DNA of 64,000 nucleotides from Cheiracanthium punctorium (GCA_038373885.1 JAWZYV010013168.1:62001-126000); one strand, 5' to 3'. Positions 1 through 12,121 are shown, counted from the stretch's first letter. The notes: a model not told the origin generated them from the sequence alone. Numbers and translations: made by a program.

Positions 1-256
1 TTTTAGTTAAAAACGGGCCACTGGTTGCCTAGTTTAGATAGCTGTACAGCTAGGTTGCTGAATCCACTGAGGTTTTCTTAGTTAAAAACGGACCACTGGT
101 TGCCTAGTTTAGATAGCTGTACAACTAGGTTGCTGAATCCACTGAGGTTTTTTTAGTTAAAAATGGTCCACTGGTTGCCTAGTTTAGATAGCTGTACAAC
201 TAGGTTGCTGAATCCACTGAGGTTTTTTTAGTTAAAAACGGTCCACTGGTTGCTCA
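1..256. repeat. 75-bp tandem repeat array, cut by window edge
   Basis: The motif GTTAAAAACG followed by CCACTGGTTGC recurs at 6, 81, 156 and 231, an exact 75-bp period. About 3.3 copies are visible with only a few substitutions, so the array is young or homogenised. It begins at base 1 and probably continues to the left. There is no open frame through it. It is minisatellite-like DNA of unknown origin. Confidence 0.9.
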
Positions 257-297
257 TTTTTAGTGGAATATATGTGCAATTTTAATGTGCTGATCGT

Positions 298-405
298 GGA
301 AAATGGTTGGCGACAGTCGCTGGAGCTTGGCGGCCGCCAAGCTCCAGCGACTGTCGCCATGTTTACATGGGGTGCGCACCGGCTTGTATGATTTTACCAT
401 TTTCC
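298..405. repeat. Foldback sequence with 52-bp perfect palindrome
   Basis: Bases 308-359 form a perfect GC-rich palindrome (two 26-nt halves meeting at GGCGG/CCGCC). An outer inverted pair, GGAAAATGGT at 298-307 and ACCATTTTCC at 396-405, brackets it. Such DNA can form a long hairpin. It may be a foldback element or a fused pair of terminal repeats. No gene is associated with it. Confidence 0.8.
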
Positions 406-1206
406 TTATATATAAGCCAAATACTATTCACAAGAAATGTTTTTTACCCCAAAATTTGAAATAAACTAAATAATTAGTATTACTAATTGTACTAATACCA
501 TTTCAACTTTTTAAATTAACAATATAAATAATTATTAGATATTGATAATTATTACACTTCTCAGAACAGAATGATACACAAATCCTACGTTCTCTCGTTA
601 ATCTGATAGATAATAAAATCATTAAATGTCTGATAATTCGTACTTTTGATAGTGTGTAATGTTTTAAAAATGAATCATTTAGCTTCTGGATCAATATAAT
701 TAAGTTCACGGGAGTCGCCAGTTTTCAAGTCATTGCCAAAAAATTAACTACTTTGCAACACAAAAAAGGAATAAATTGTTTTTACATTTAGGTTTCGTTT
801 ATAATTTTAGTATCATTAATTTTGTCATTGAAACAGCTACAATATGAAGAAAAATACTTTTGCTCGTTTTCAAGCTACGCCTTGGAGGGTCTAAATAAAA
901 GATTCTTAAAAATGACGAGATTAAATGAAGGTTAAGGAAAATACAAAAATGATAAACTAAATTCAATTTTCAAGTCTTAAAAAAAAAGTTGCTACTTAAA
1001 GTTTCCATATTTAATGAAATTAATCTTCAGTGTTTTTGTTTTTATGATCATTGTTAACATGTTTTTCTGTGATTTGATATGAACAAATTTTATCTGTTTT
1101 AATTCTAAGCTCTCAGCAGGGGCGGCGTGGCACGGTAAGCAAGGTCTGCATCTGGGTGCCATCGTCGAAAGGGGGGCCATTTCGAACTAAAACTGAGAAA
1201 ATCTTG
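406..1206. other. AT-rich stretch without a recognisable gene
   Basis: Only short frames with no recognisable content are present. A GC-rich repeat remnant lies at about 1117-1206; it is the sequence into which the following hAT element inserted, and the same remnant seems to resume after 4606. Confidence 0.5.
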
Positions 1207-1214
1207 ATCTAGAG

Positions 1215-4200
1215 CAGTGTTTCACAAACTTTTTTGTCCTTCTCTTCAAAAAATCTTCAACTAGATTTTTTTTTTCCGCGACCCATTACTACATAACGAC
1301 CCCAACGCAGAACATGCCGAAATCGGCGACGTGCGTCGCAGAACAAAGAGCTCCGCTGCAGAACAATTACGGATGAGGACTGAAAAGGGAGAGAGAGGGG
1401 AGAAATCAATCACTTCAAACAGAAAGTCAAACTCAAAAGCCAGACAGCAATCTGGAGGGATACCATTTCATCTCCTGCATCCAGGCATAGAAAGAATATA
1501 TTCCTTTGTGGGGGGAGGGGGGGGGAGATGACACGACGGCAATTAGTCAAAAGTTAATTATCACCCAAAAGGCGCCTGATCATCTCCTTCTGGGAGAGCG
1601 CCACATTTTTGGACCCCACATGTGGAGAACGGACAGCGCTTATCACTTGCAATATCATTCACATTCATTTTCTAGCTACGTTTTTTCCCCTGGTAAATAT
1701 GTCTGCTCGAGACAAAGTCTCTTGCTTTGAGTGTAATACTCCTATAATTTTGAAAAATTATAGGAACATATAAAACTGAGAATTGTTATGTGCGACCCCT
1801 TTAAAAAAATTGGATTAAAACGGCTCCTTTACAAAAATACAATCGATTAAAATGGCCACTTTAAAATTACAAGTAGTAAAATTAGACCTTCATACATGCA
1901 ACCGGTTAAAATGCATTTTTGCAAATAATTTACCTTCTTCTGAATATGATGTTTATTAAATAGCTTTTTTATTTCATCTTTCGTGAGCGATGATTTGACC
2001 TTAAAGGTGCCTCTCCGATGTTCGTTTTCTGCTGACACAACAAGAAAACGCAATCAGGATTTTCAAACAAATATGCGCGCATAGTTAGAAAGGGAAAGGG
2101 AGATAAGCAATTCCGCCTGTCGATCTTGATACTGCAATGTCAGAAGTTATGTTTAGTAACTAGACGGCTGCAAATTATTTAATAAATATTCATAATTTCA
2201 GATTTTACCGCCGTAGCAAAAGCAGTAACGATGCTCCGGATGTTTCGCGCTCTTGCAAGTTTATGCTGTGAACGATTGTCTTGTTAAACTGGTCTTCCTA
2301 TTACAATTTATTCATAATTATTATAGATAATACTATGCTTTAATTAATTATGGATGCATTTAGAAATGCAAAACTACTATAAAACGGGTCCGAAAATTTA
2401 CGCGATTTCGAAACATCGGTCTGAAAATCTTGAGAATTGCGACATTTTGCAAATGCAACATTTGAATATTTTATGGTTTTTGTTGCAATTAAGAATATTT
2501 AGCCTTACTTATATAAAAATTAACATCGATAGCGTATGATAAATTTAAATTATTGGCCCGATTATATTTTCTAATTATCTCTTCTGAAAAATCGAAAAAT
2601 TCAATATATTTTATTAAAAACTGTACAGAATTCTGCAAGTTCTTTTTCTCCATACTCATTTAACTCCCCAGAAAAAGATGGAAAGAAAGCTGTATATAAA
2701 ATGTCAGCAGTGCAAACACATATCAACTTTCCAGGCCCATCTTCACCAAAGAAACGTCTCATTATATTTGCACTAGCACTTTTGCATGCTTCATGACAAG
2801 GAGACACAGGGTCTGTTACACTGCTTGTGTACTTAAGTGCACCAGACTTCTGAGCATTTGGTTGTAGGGAGGGGGGGGGGGGGGTAAGATTATAAAGGAA
2901 GAGAAAAGATTTTAAATATGAAATACCCAGAAGTCTTAAGGAACAAAAGTCTTTTTATTGAGAAAATTATTTTACTTTTATTTTCATTCTCTATTTTGCA
3001 AAGTTCAAACAATTAAAATATTATAGTTAATGCATAAAAATATTAATAACTCTTCTGTTCAAAATAACCCTATAATGGTATAAATATCTATTCCAGTTAT
3101 TCAATATTTATTCCACTACAAATTCCAGTTCTTAATTATTATTTTTTTTATGGACAACAATAGCTAAAATTTTTTTCAGGATTATCATGCAGCCATAATA
3201 AATATTCCGTTGATATTAACAATCAGCTGGTCATCTATTTAAGTGGTAATATTGAAATAGCCGGAAAGGAGATAAGAACATTTGCCTCCCCGTCTAGCTC
3301 ACAAAGAAAACCACAAAGCATTCTGTAAGTCCAAGCTACAATGTAAGAAAGGGGAAAGAAATTATGTTTTGATAATAAATTTCTAACTTTTGAACAAATT
3401 AAGATGTCTTTCTAAAATTTAGACTCTGAATCAATTTTTGCATTTAAAAGTGATCCCCAAATTTTCAAACAAATCGGTCCATTAATAAAAAAATTATAGA
3501 TGAATTAGTTTTTACACAGTTGATTTCCATCCCCCTTCTCATCAAGGTCCGCTACTACCCGGACTGGGCCTCCCGAGTGCTTCAGTGCTTCCGGGAGGGA
3601 AAAAGATGGCGGGAGAGTTCTATTACCATAGCAGTTGTGCAAATTCCTCCTTTTCATTTGACAAGTGTCATTAACACATTAGGTGTAAGCAAACAAATAA
3701 CAGTTAAACAAATAAAAGGGCTAAAGAAACTTAAATGATTAAAAAGAACTTCTCTGGCAAAAGAGGGTGTCTAGTTTTTCATCATTGGGGCGCTAACGAA
3801 TTTTTTTTTTTAAAGGGCATCGGGGCGCGGCGCACCACTGACCTTGCCTAGAATGAGCTCAGCAGATTATAAATATCAAAATTAGCAATATAATACATAA
3901 ATGATTTTGATAACAATAGAATTTAATGATATTTGATTCTTAATAATCCCATTAAATATTTAGCTGCTTCATCAAAATTGAACAAACCAGCACACAGAAA
4001 AAGCCCGCTACTGTTTTTTTTTTTCTGTTGTTGTTTGTTTGTTTTGAAGGGGATTCTGTGTGACATTGCAAGAATCGCGCAATCCCTCAGTCTAGTGCGA
4101 AACCCGAGTTAACAAACGATAGAATTCGTCTGGCCGGTAGTCAGAAAGTCGTAAATCGCCAGTTTTTTAAGTTTAATCGCCACCTGGCGACTGGCGACCG

Positions 4201-4598
4201 GGAATTTTAAGCTTTAGTTCGAAATATTTTCTCTACATATATATATCTGTTCGGTTAATGTTTCATTTCCTTGTTACTTTGATAATTACACAGAGTTTCT
4301 CTAATTTCATTTAATATTTTAGATATAGGTTACGCTTACTAATATCCTAACATAATAGCCCTCTGTATATTAAGGCATATTTCCTGCAGAACATTTTTGG
4401 CTAGTTGAGAGAGCGTTGCAGAACATTGCAAAACATTCTGCTTTGGGGCATAACGACAACCAATATAGGCTATATAAAATAGTATAGTTTACTGTATATA
4501 TAAAATACAAAAGTTTAATTTTTCTCACCCTTTTTGACCCACCAAAATTGATCCCGTGACCCAACAATGGGTCGCGGCCCATAGTTTGGGAACCACTG
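1215..4598. mobile_element. hAT-type element, about 3.4 kb, non-coding
   Basis: The left end reads CAGTGTTTCACAAACT and the right end, on the other strand, CAGTGGTTCCCAAACT (13 of 16 match). Both continue into a shared 'CGCGACCCATT' subterminal motif. The flanks ATCTAGAG (1207-1214) and ATCTAGAC (4599-4606) fit an 8-bp target duplication with one change. Eight-bp duplications and CAGNGGTTC-type ends are typical of hAT transposons. No transposase can be read inside, so this is a non-autonomous or decayed copy. A second GC-rich end (GGGGCGCGGCGCACCACTG, 3823-3841) suggests a further element nested inside. Confidence 0.75.
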
Positions 4599-4861
4599 AT
4601 CTAGACCACAAAAGGGGTGCCTTTTTTTACGTTTGCAGAGGGGCAACATGGGGGGGGGATGTCCGACAAACATCATTCGGTTCAAACCCTATCTCCGTTT
4701 GCATGCGCAGAAATACGATTCCCTTCCGATAGAAGAATGCTACTTTCGGTTTCAAAATTTTCCGGCTGACTAATATTGAAATGTCTGTATCTGAAGTTCT
4801 ATAAGCTAAATAGAAACAAATTCCTCAAACATATTTCGAAGGCTGAAATATTACTCTTACA

Positions 4862-5071
4862 CACATATGGGCAGCCGCGGGCGGGATGTGGCCCGCCACG
4901 GCTTTTGTTTCGGCCCGCAGAACATTTGAAAACTCCATATAAACCATTCAATATACCATATAAATCCCAATTATACGGCCCGCCACTTTGCTGAAATCCG
5001 CAAGTTTGGCCCACGACTTCGCTAACATCCTAAAGTTTGGCCCACAACTTTTCAAAGGTTGCCCATACCTG
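4862..5071. mobile_element. hAT MITE, 'ATGGGCA' family, copy 1
   Basis: The ends are CACATATGGGCAGCC and, inverted, CAGGTATGGGCAACC, around a GC-richer core with GGCCCGCC blocks. The flanks CTCTTACA and CTTTAACA agree at 6 of 8 positions. A second copy in the opposite orientation lies at 62441-62627, with matching internal sequence, which supports both calls. Confidence 0.7.
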
Positions 5072-6100
5072 CTTTAACACTTTAAAGGTCGTCATCCTCT
5101 GAAATATCAAACGATGTCAAGGACCGTCTCCCCCATCAATTTTGATATCTATATCATACCCAAGCCAAATCGGATGTCCTTGCACCATTGCACCAATTTT
5201 TTAAAATAAAAATTTAAAGCATGTCTCTTAAGCGTGAAATCTATATCAAGAGCTAGACTTTCTCTAACGATATATAAAGCCTATATATACAGTAGAATCT
5301 CCCTATAATGAAGTGTCCTGACAACGGATTTCTCCCTATAACGAAGTCTCCTGACAACGAATTTCTCCCTATAACGAAATTTTTCATGGAAACGTAATTT
5401 TTAGGCTTAAATAACACTATAAACATTCTCCATACAACGAAGAGCTTATCTTCCCATAGCGAATATTTCAGATTTACCTTTGATTTTTTTTTATTTTTTT
5501 TTTTTTTGGTTAGTTTTGAAAAAAATTTTAAATTTTGAACAGATCACTTAGTGGAAGAGTAACAGATGATAAAAATGGAAGTCAGGAAAGAGAAACTGAC
5601 TCCGATAATGAAGACACTTCATCAGCGCTCGATTATGACCAACAGGGGCACCGGGAATAGATTTGGGGGCCCCCAATCTATGAAAATTGTTATATTTTTC
5701 ATAAAATTTCGTTATAAAAAAGAATATTTCAGAAAAAACATTTAAAATTGGGGGCCCTGGGCGAAGTCCCGATTTGCCCATATAATAATAAAGCCCTGCG
5801 CTTCACGACCAAAACCACATCAAACGTTAATGCTTTAACTTTTCAAAACCATTAAAAAGAGGTTTCCAAATGTAAGAAAATGTGCCTCACTATTTTCAGC
5901 AGACTTTTAAAATGTGAATATTTTTATGAAAATTTAAAATCACAGAATGCAAAACAATGTAAAATAACGGAATTTTGAAGTAAAATAAACGTAAGTGCAT
6001 TATATATTTTATTCTCTAAATTCTTGTATTGTCTTTACTTTTGAACATTTCATTTATACAATGGAAAGTAAAAAACCGTAAGTTTAACAAATTTATAATA

Positions 6101-6881
6101 CAGTCGACTCTCTGAAATCCGCACATCTATAATCCGCGATAATTTTTAGATGTAAACTGTGAAATTTGCAGTTAACAGTTAAGTAACACTAGGAAATTAT
6201 GGGTGAGTTGAGTTGTAGAATTAAAAGCAATTTTATGCTATTTTTCATATTTTTTGCATATATCTAATTAAAATTGTTCTTTTAACCCATCTAACAAAGT
6301 CTGAGCAGTAAAATGAAAGCATGATGCGCTGACAGAAAAGATTCTGAGAGACAATCTCGCACACTCAGTTAACGAAACGTGTATTATTTTGATTTTCATT
6401 TTTTTTTTTGAAAGAAAGAGAAATTTTCAAAAAATTTCTCTTGAAGAAGGCTTATCTTTAGGCTATAAATATTTAGAATTCATCCAAAATTATTCATTGG
6501 CATCACCACAAGAAATAATGACAATAAACAAACTCCAGGAAAAAATATTTAAACACAAATCAAAAGCCCTAAAACAAACAACAATTGAATACATGTTTGC
6601 AAAATTAAAAAAATAGTAATATAAAATTAAAGTATGAAAGTTTAAGCCTTCTTCAAGAAAAATTTCAGTCTGCAAAAGTTTTGTAAAATAAAATTAATTT
6701 TTTTCATATATTTTAATAAATTCTTTAATAATTAAACTAAGTGTGACAGTATAATTAATTTCAGCCATTAAAAATGTTCTGTTGCTTCATAACTATAGTA
6801 AGAAAATATGTAAACAAAACAATGATCTGTAATCCGCAAACCCCTTGGTCCCAAGGTGTGCGGATTTCAAATAGTCTACTG
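6101..6881 (+). mobile_element. Nested Tigger-like element, TA-flanked
   Basis: The ends CAGTCGACTCTCTGAAATCC and, inverted, CAGTAGACTATTTGAAATCC match closely, and each is flanked by TA (6099-6100 and 6882-6883), the usual target of this superfamily. The element is 781 bp and retains only the C-terminal end of a transposase (6389-6616). It lies inside the outer pogo-like element and is therefore the younger insertion. Confidence 0.8.
6389..6616 (+). pseudogene. C-terminal remnant of a pogo/Tigger transposase
   Basis: The frame ends with KQTTIEYMFAKLKK after a helical stretch containing LEFIQNYSLASPQEIMTIN. In pogo/Tigger transposases the C-terminus normally has a 'leucine-rich helix, then LxxLxxKI, then KQTxIxxFF' pattern, and this matches in order and spacing. 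The DDE core and the DNA-binding CENP-B-like domains are absent, so the copy cannot act. The first residues (a phenylalanine run from an AT-rich tract) are probably not part of the original protein. Its position between two TA-flanked Tigger ends agrees with the call. Confidence 0.6.
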
Positions 6882-7068
6882 TAAATACCAATTTAATTTT
6901 AATTGAAAGTCATAATTTAATACTTTTAAACATCGAATTAACTAAAAAGTTTGTAATATTTGCTGAAATAACTGCAAAAATCTCTAATCTCTGTACAACG
7001 AAATTTTCTCTGTAGCGAAATTTTTAACTGGAACCGAGTGGGTTCGTTATAGGGAGATTCAATTGTGC

Positions 7069-7069
<1 letters not shown>

Positions 7070-7139
<70 letters not shown>

Positions 7140-7172
7140 ATTGAATATACACACACACAATTGAATATATAC
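7070..7172. repeat. (TA)n(CA)n microsatellite
   Basis: A run of TA dinucleotides passes into CA dinucleotides, followed by a second 'CACACAATTGAATATA' unit. The open frames across it (poly-YI, poly-TH) are artefacts of the repeat. Confidence 0.95.
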
Positions 7173-9164
7173 ACCAGGGATCACTCTAGAAATGAAAAAG
7201 GGCAGGGTGCACATTACAGAAAAAGTGCAGTGTTTGGGAAAAGGGCATATCATATCACACAAAAAGGGCAACTTTTGTAATTATTGTCCACAAACACATA
7301 AGGGTAGCTTTTATAAACATACTTTTATGTCCGAAAATGTGTTTTCTTAATAGCAATTTTTTAAGCAAATGATTAAACAAATTTTGAAACCAAATTTTTT
7401 CACTCAATGAAATCTACACTTTTCCAAAAATTGTGTAAGGCGTCCATTATGCTTTATTTCAACAACAACAACAAAACAAAAAAAGCTTAAAAAAATTAAA
7501 TTTTGTAATTGCAAAATAACGGGAATCCGGTTTTGCCGACAAATTTTTTATAATCACGCCAATTTTCAGACCCGAAAATGACTGAAAACATTCAGATTTA
7601 GATTCAAATTTTATCGTATTCAGCGTCACTGCAACTTTTCTCTCTGTACATATGCTAGTCTGCAACTAGTGGAGGGAAAACGAGACACTTGCCCCAGACA
7701 TAGTGCTGTTACGTCAAAATTGAAATGGAAAGAAGGGAGTGCCAAAACAAAGGTCTTGGCACGCCAGACCAGAGTGCCAAAACAAAGGTCAAGTTCTGGG
7801 CGACTTGACCTCTAGTTGCAGCACTATATGCATAACTTTTGGAAATATTCTGTAATAAGAATGCCAGTTTAGATAAGACTTGTCCGAGGGAAAAATAAAT
7901 TGCAAGTGCACGACATAATAAAAAAAGAGGGGGGGGGGGGAACGATAGTATTTCCTATCGTGGGCAGCGGCAAAGGATTTTCTAAACAGGCAAGAAGTCT
8001 TATAATTATTGTTGTGTAATATTCGTAATGACTGCTGCACACCCTGTCAATGAATTAATTTTTCCCTATTCTTTTTAGTACATCGACGGGGAGGAGTGTG
8101 TGTGTGTGTGTGTGTGTGTGTGGGGGGGGTGTTACCCAGACTTCCGGAATGCCCTTGTCTTGAACTTTCCGTGCAGCAGGCCTCACAAATGGTCCCTTTT
8201 TTCCCTTAAAGTCTCTTTTTCTGTTCAAGGTCCTTTAAAGTCCCCTTTTCTTAAAAATGGTCCCTTTTTTCCTTTTTCCATAGTGCTAGCTATAGATTCT
8301 AACCATTCGGAAGTCACTTTATTACAAACTTTTCATCTATTGGATGATGATATGCTTTTACATGTGACGTTATGCTATTATCTTCTTGCTTATTTATATT
8401 ATGAAATACTGCATTGTTTTAACATATTAAAGTGTAGCTTTGTGCCTTAATCACCTTATCATGACAACTCAAAAGCCTCATTCTTGATGTGTTAATAGAA
8501 AAAAAAAAATGCATATAGTGTTTGCGAAGCTCTTTGTTCTTTTCATAAAGATTAAAATCAAATGTGTTAGTTTTGCTAGAGAAACCTCTTAATGAGACAT
8601 GATTGTGATGCTTTAAAAGGCTACTGTAAATTATTTTTTAAATGCAGTTTTAAAAATATGTCTGAGTTTCATATTCCAAATTATCTTATGTAAAATATTT
8701 CACAAATACTGTTTGTTTTTTATGTGCAAGTAATTGTTATATCTGCCCCCCCTTTAAAAAAGGTCTCTTTTATACGGAATTTTGTCTCTTTTTCCCCTTA
8801 AGATTTTTAAAAACTTGTTGCAGGCAATGTAGTGGGAAACCAAGCCTAAACTAGTACCAATCACTTAGAACTCGCTGCTTCTTTAAGTGTTACATGCAAG
8901 TCTTATAATGATTATTTTACTGGGGGCGTGGAAGGAAAAGATAAAATTGAAAAAAATGTCAAAGACCCCTACCCCCTCCAAAAAAGAAAAAAGCACTTGG
9001 AGGTAGTAAAGGAACTGAAAAATAATTGAAAAACAGCTAAAAGTTAGAGAAATACTCAGATCTCTGCAAGCATGTAGTTATTAAAAAGCAATGGGTAAAA
9101 ATGATTTTTCTGCCTCTGAAGTGTCACCGGCACTGGATGATTACATCCTTTTCAAAAAAATAAA
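7173..9164. other. Repeat-derived DNA, no gene seen
   Basis: At 7176 an element end of hAT style begins (CAGGGATCACTCTAGAAATG) and is followed by 'AAAAAGGGCA' motifs, a family also seen at 21.9-22.04 kb and 50.06-50.14 kb; the partner end was not found. AGTGCCAAAACAAAGGT occurs twice near 7738-7789. At 8095-8121 there is a (GT)n run. 8185-8300 carries 'GGTCCCTTTTTT' motifs shared with 21356-21475. The rest shows nothing recognisable. Confidence 0.5.
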
Positions 9165-11145
9165 AATCTGATGTGTCCAACACATGACTTCCTTGCACGT
9201 CTATTAGATCAGAAATATTTTCGACGCACTTCCTCTAAACTTATTTGTTTGAAAGAGATAAAATATCAATAATAGTAAGGTTTAGCGATTTCCAGCCAAA
9301 TAGTTCGATATCGCCAAGCTGAGTTCAATTTGAAAGATTTCCTTCTGACACTTTATTTGGCGATATTTCACCAAAAGCCGACAAACTTGAGATAGTCTGC
9401 GAGATTTTGGGGATAGCCAAAGTAGTCATTGACCACAGACTTTCAATGAATTGAATGCATTCATACACCTCAATGTATTTAAAGTCATTTGGCAAACCCT
9501 GTAAATAAATTCTCAGTCGATTGCTGTCAAAAAAGATATTGAAAACAGTTAGATATTACAATAGTTCTAAACAAAAGTTCAAAATTCTACGGGTTAAAGT
9601 TTTACAGTTATACAAAATATGAAATAATTTTTGGCGCCAAATTTGGCGATATTTCGGCGAAACTCGTCAATTTCGACGACATTTGGCGAGATTTTAAGCA
9701 TGAACCAAACAATGACAGATTATCACCAAATATGGCGATATTTCGCCAAAACTCGCCAAAAACGATGACAAATGGCGATACTTTGGGCATGGACCAAATA
9801 ACTGAATATCGCCAAATTTGGCGATATTTCGCAAAAACTCGCCAAGACCGAGAACTGACGGCGAGATTTTGGGCATCTACCAAACAATGACCGTCTACAG
9901 TTCTATTATATTGAAGATGTCCATAGACATTAAAGTACTGAAATTCTTTTCGGTGGTTCTGTAAATAAACTCTCCAGTAGATTGGAACCAAAAATCGAGA
10001 TGCACAACTAGATGCTACAACAATCTTATGTATGAAATTTCATAACAGTTTTTGAGATTTGAGAGTTAAATATGCACACACGTACACCAAAAGTCGCCAA
10101 GCTTGGCGACTTTTGGATAGTTCTTGAGGGAGTCACGTGACCGTGGTCGGACCATTACCTAACTTTTGTGGTAGGACGGTATTGTGCTTGAAATGGAGGA
10201 ATGCCCCTAAAATTGCCACTGACCGTATTGTATTGGAAATCTTTTGAGTGTTCCTGTAGCTGAACTATAAATGATAAAGACACTTTTTTTAATGGAGAAA
10301 TTCATTTTCTAACTGTTTACAAATATATCACTTCTGAGTCGTTTGAAATAGCCCAATACCTCTAAAAAACGCTTTGATGAATTTCGGCCCATAGAGCGTA
10401 ATGTATTTCGAATCTTTTGGGCGGTTCTATAGATAAACTATCCAGTCGAATGGAACCGAAAGGGGAGGTGCACAACTAGATGTTACAACGTTCCTAAATA
10501 TAAAGTTTCAACATTCTACGACTAATAGTTTTTGAGATATGCCAGTTTAATGAATTTCAGCCCATTGAGCGTAATGTATTTCGAATGTTTTGGGCAGTCC
10601 TGTAGATAAACTATCCAGTCGAATGGAACCAAAAGGGGAGGTGCACAACTAGATGTCAGAAATATCCAAAATATGAAGTTTCGGCATTCTACGCCTAATA
10701 GCTTTTGAGTTAGGCGAGTTTAATGAATTTCGGCCCATAGAGCGTAATGTATTTCGAATCTTTTGGGCGGTCCTGTACATAAACTATCCATTCGATTGTC
10801 ACCAAAAGGGGAGGTGCACAACTAGATCATAGAAAAATCCTAAATATCAAATCTCAACATTCTACGACCAATAGTTTTTGAGATATGCGAGTTACATACA
10901 TACGTACGTACGTACGTACGTACAGACGGCATGGAAAAACTGGCCACAATAGACTCGCCGCTGGTCAAAATGAGTTGCAGACGCATTAATATGATCGTGC
11001 ATGATAGCCTACGATGAGATGCATCGAAAAAATTTTTAAAATTCAATTTAAAGGTAGTCAAAATCAGTTTTTTTGTCGAAATTTGGCCCCCAAAATTTTT
11101 CGGGATCACATTACTTCCTTATACTACGTACAAGGAAGTAAAAAA
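9165..11145 (+). mobile_element. 2-kb 'ACTTCCTTG' repeat family, copy 1 (complete)
   Basis: The left part reads ACACATGACTTCCTTGCACG and the right end ACGTACAAGGAAGTAA, giving short inverted ends ACTTCCTTGYACGT. Inside, in order: about three units of roughly 110 bp rich in GCCAAATTTGGCG motifs (9640-9870); a 30-bp perfect palindrome (10087-10116); about three units of roughly 170 bp (10375-10890) containing 'ATTTCGGCCCATAGAGCG' and 'GGGGAGGTGCACAACTAGAT'; an ACGT tetranucleotide run (10900-10922); and a conserved right tail. The same order, reversed, recurs at 29055-32005 and partly at 28395-29035 and 54557-57935. No protein is encoded. It behaves like a large non-autonomous DNA transposon, but the superfamily is not clear. 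Confidence 0.75.
10087..10116. repeat. 30-bp perfect palindrome inside the 2-kb repeat
   Basis: CCAAAAGTCGCCAAG is followed at once by its complement. The same palindrome is at 31058-31087, and a version with two paired changes is at 28996-29025. It can fold into a 15-bp stem without a loop. Confidence 0.9.
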
Positions 11146-11416
11146 TGACCAAATTATCTTTTTTTTTTTTTTTTTTTTTTAAACAGAATAATTACATTAA
11201 ATTAGTTTCTATTGAAACTTCTATTTGAAAAAAAAAAATAAATATATACTGTATCTTTAAACCCTTTTTGTCCCAAATTAATTTACCATATAAAAAAAGT
11301 TTTGAAGTTGTTTTATGTAGCATCAGAAATATCTCTCATTAAGTAAACTTTTTATAAAGTAATTAAAAAACTTTGTAAAAAAACACACATAAGAAGTAAA
11401 AGGAAAAAGGATACGC

Positions 11417-11449
11417 GTTTCGTTCAAAAATTGTTTTGAACTTCTTCAG
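11417..11449 (-). ncRNA. Hammerhead-ribozyme-like motif, minus arm
   Basis: On the minus strand this reads CTGAAGA, then an 8-bp stem GTTCAAAA/TTTTGAAC with a 4-nt loop, then GAAAC. This resembles the hammerhead core CUGANGA-stem II-GAAA, with one extra A before stem II. PLEs are known to carry hammerhead motifs in their terminal repeats. Cleavage activity cannot be judged from sequence, and stems I and III were not confirmed. Confidence 0.45.
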
Positions 11450-11924
11450 TCCAAGGAGCAAGAAGCAGTACCAATGTTAGAAACAATGGGGCGAAAGGCA
11501 AGAGAAGGTTTATGAATTTTAGGAAGGGCATAGAAACGAGCACAGTTAGCAATAGAAGGAATAACATAACGTTTAGTTTGAGCATTTAAGATTACAGAGG
11601 ACTTCACAGTGTGTTTAATTTCAGAAAGGTGACTGTTAGTAGGATCAGAATTTAATTTAGTGTATGGACCAGTGGTTAGCATGTTATTAATACAATCAAC
11701 ATAAGAAGATTTATCAAGTAAAACAGTCTGGCTGCCTTTATCAGCTTTAGTAATGAGTAAATTAGGGTTAGAATTAAGTTCTTTGAGAGCAGTTTTTTGA
11801 GAACGAGAGAGGTTAGATTTGGCATGCATATTATTTGAAGAGATAGTATTAGCAATAAGATGTCGCAAAGTATCAAGTTGGTTAGAAGAGAGTTTACTAT
11901 TTTTAAAGGAGTTTTCCATAGGAG
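11446..11924 (-). pseudogene. PLE reverse transcriptase N-terminal region, minus arm, distal half
   Basis: This is the second half of the minus-arm reading frame, starting inside the protein at APMENSFKNSK and ending at SCSLD-stop. It contains the NLLITKADKG segment and RFYALPKIHKPSLAFRP, which match the early RT motifs of Penelope-like elements (an ADKG block, then a FYGLPKIHK block, then RPIVS). The catalytic YADD region and the GIY-YIG endonuclease are missing. The plus arm at 20174-20645 is almost the same; one clear difference is S for G after ADKG. The frame is cut at 11924/11925 by the 7.4-kb insertion. Confidence 0.85.
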
Positions 11925-11999
11925 CATGGGCGTAACTTGGGCTTCGAAACTGGGGGGGCAAATGTCATTCTAAATGAAAGTCTATATATGCATGCCCGT

Positions 12000-12035
12000 A
12001 CACACACACACACACATATATAATGTTTATATGTA

Positions 12036-12079
<44 letters not shown>

Positions 12080-12086
12080 GTTTATG

Positions 12087-12121
<35 letters not shown>

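Larger units (their letters stand above)
5290..7065. mobile_element. Pogo/Tigger-like DNA transposon remnant (outer)
   Basis: The left end, CAGTAGAATCTCCCTATAAT, mirrors the right end, whose complement reads CAATTGAATCTCCCTATAAC. 'CCCTATAACGAA' motifs repeat just inside the left end and related 'ACAACGAAATTT' motifs inside both ends. Ends of the type CAGTNGAAYCTC with TATAACGA are typical of pogo/Tigger elements. TA precedes the left end; the right flank has changed. A second pogo-like element (6101-6881) is nested inside. No transposase of the outer copy can be read. Confidence 0.65.

Noticed and set aside
2601..2807. Minus-strand 68-residue frame (MSPCHEACKSASAN...) inside the hAT element
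   Set aside because: Reasonable composition but no recognised domain, no splice or transcript evidence; a captured fragment is possible but unsupported.
1117..3841. Pairing of CAGGGGCGGCGTGGC (1117) with GGGGCGCGGCGCACCACTG (3823-3841) as one element
   Set aside because: The ends are only loosely alike and the flanks do not match.
5640..5790. Possible small element with CAGGGGCACCGGG start
   Set aside because: A 7-of-8 flank match (ATGACCAA/ACGACCAA) was found, but the right end does not mirror the left, so borders cannot be defended.
7059..7280. Overlapping frames on both strands with poly-YI and poly-TH
   Set aside because: Pure microsatellite translation.
9608..9991. 127-residue frame on the minus strand
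   Set aside because: It is a read-through of the GCCAAATTTGGCG repeat units (repetitive WRVF/KYRQIW motifs), not a gene.
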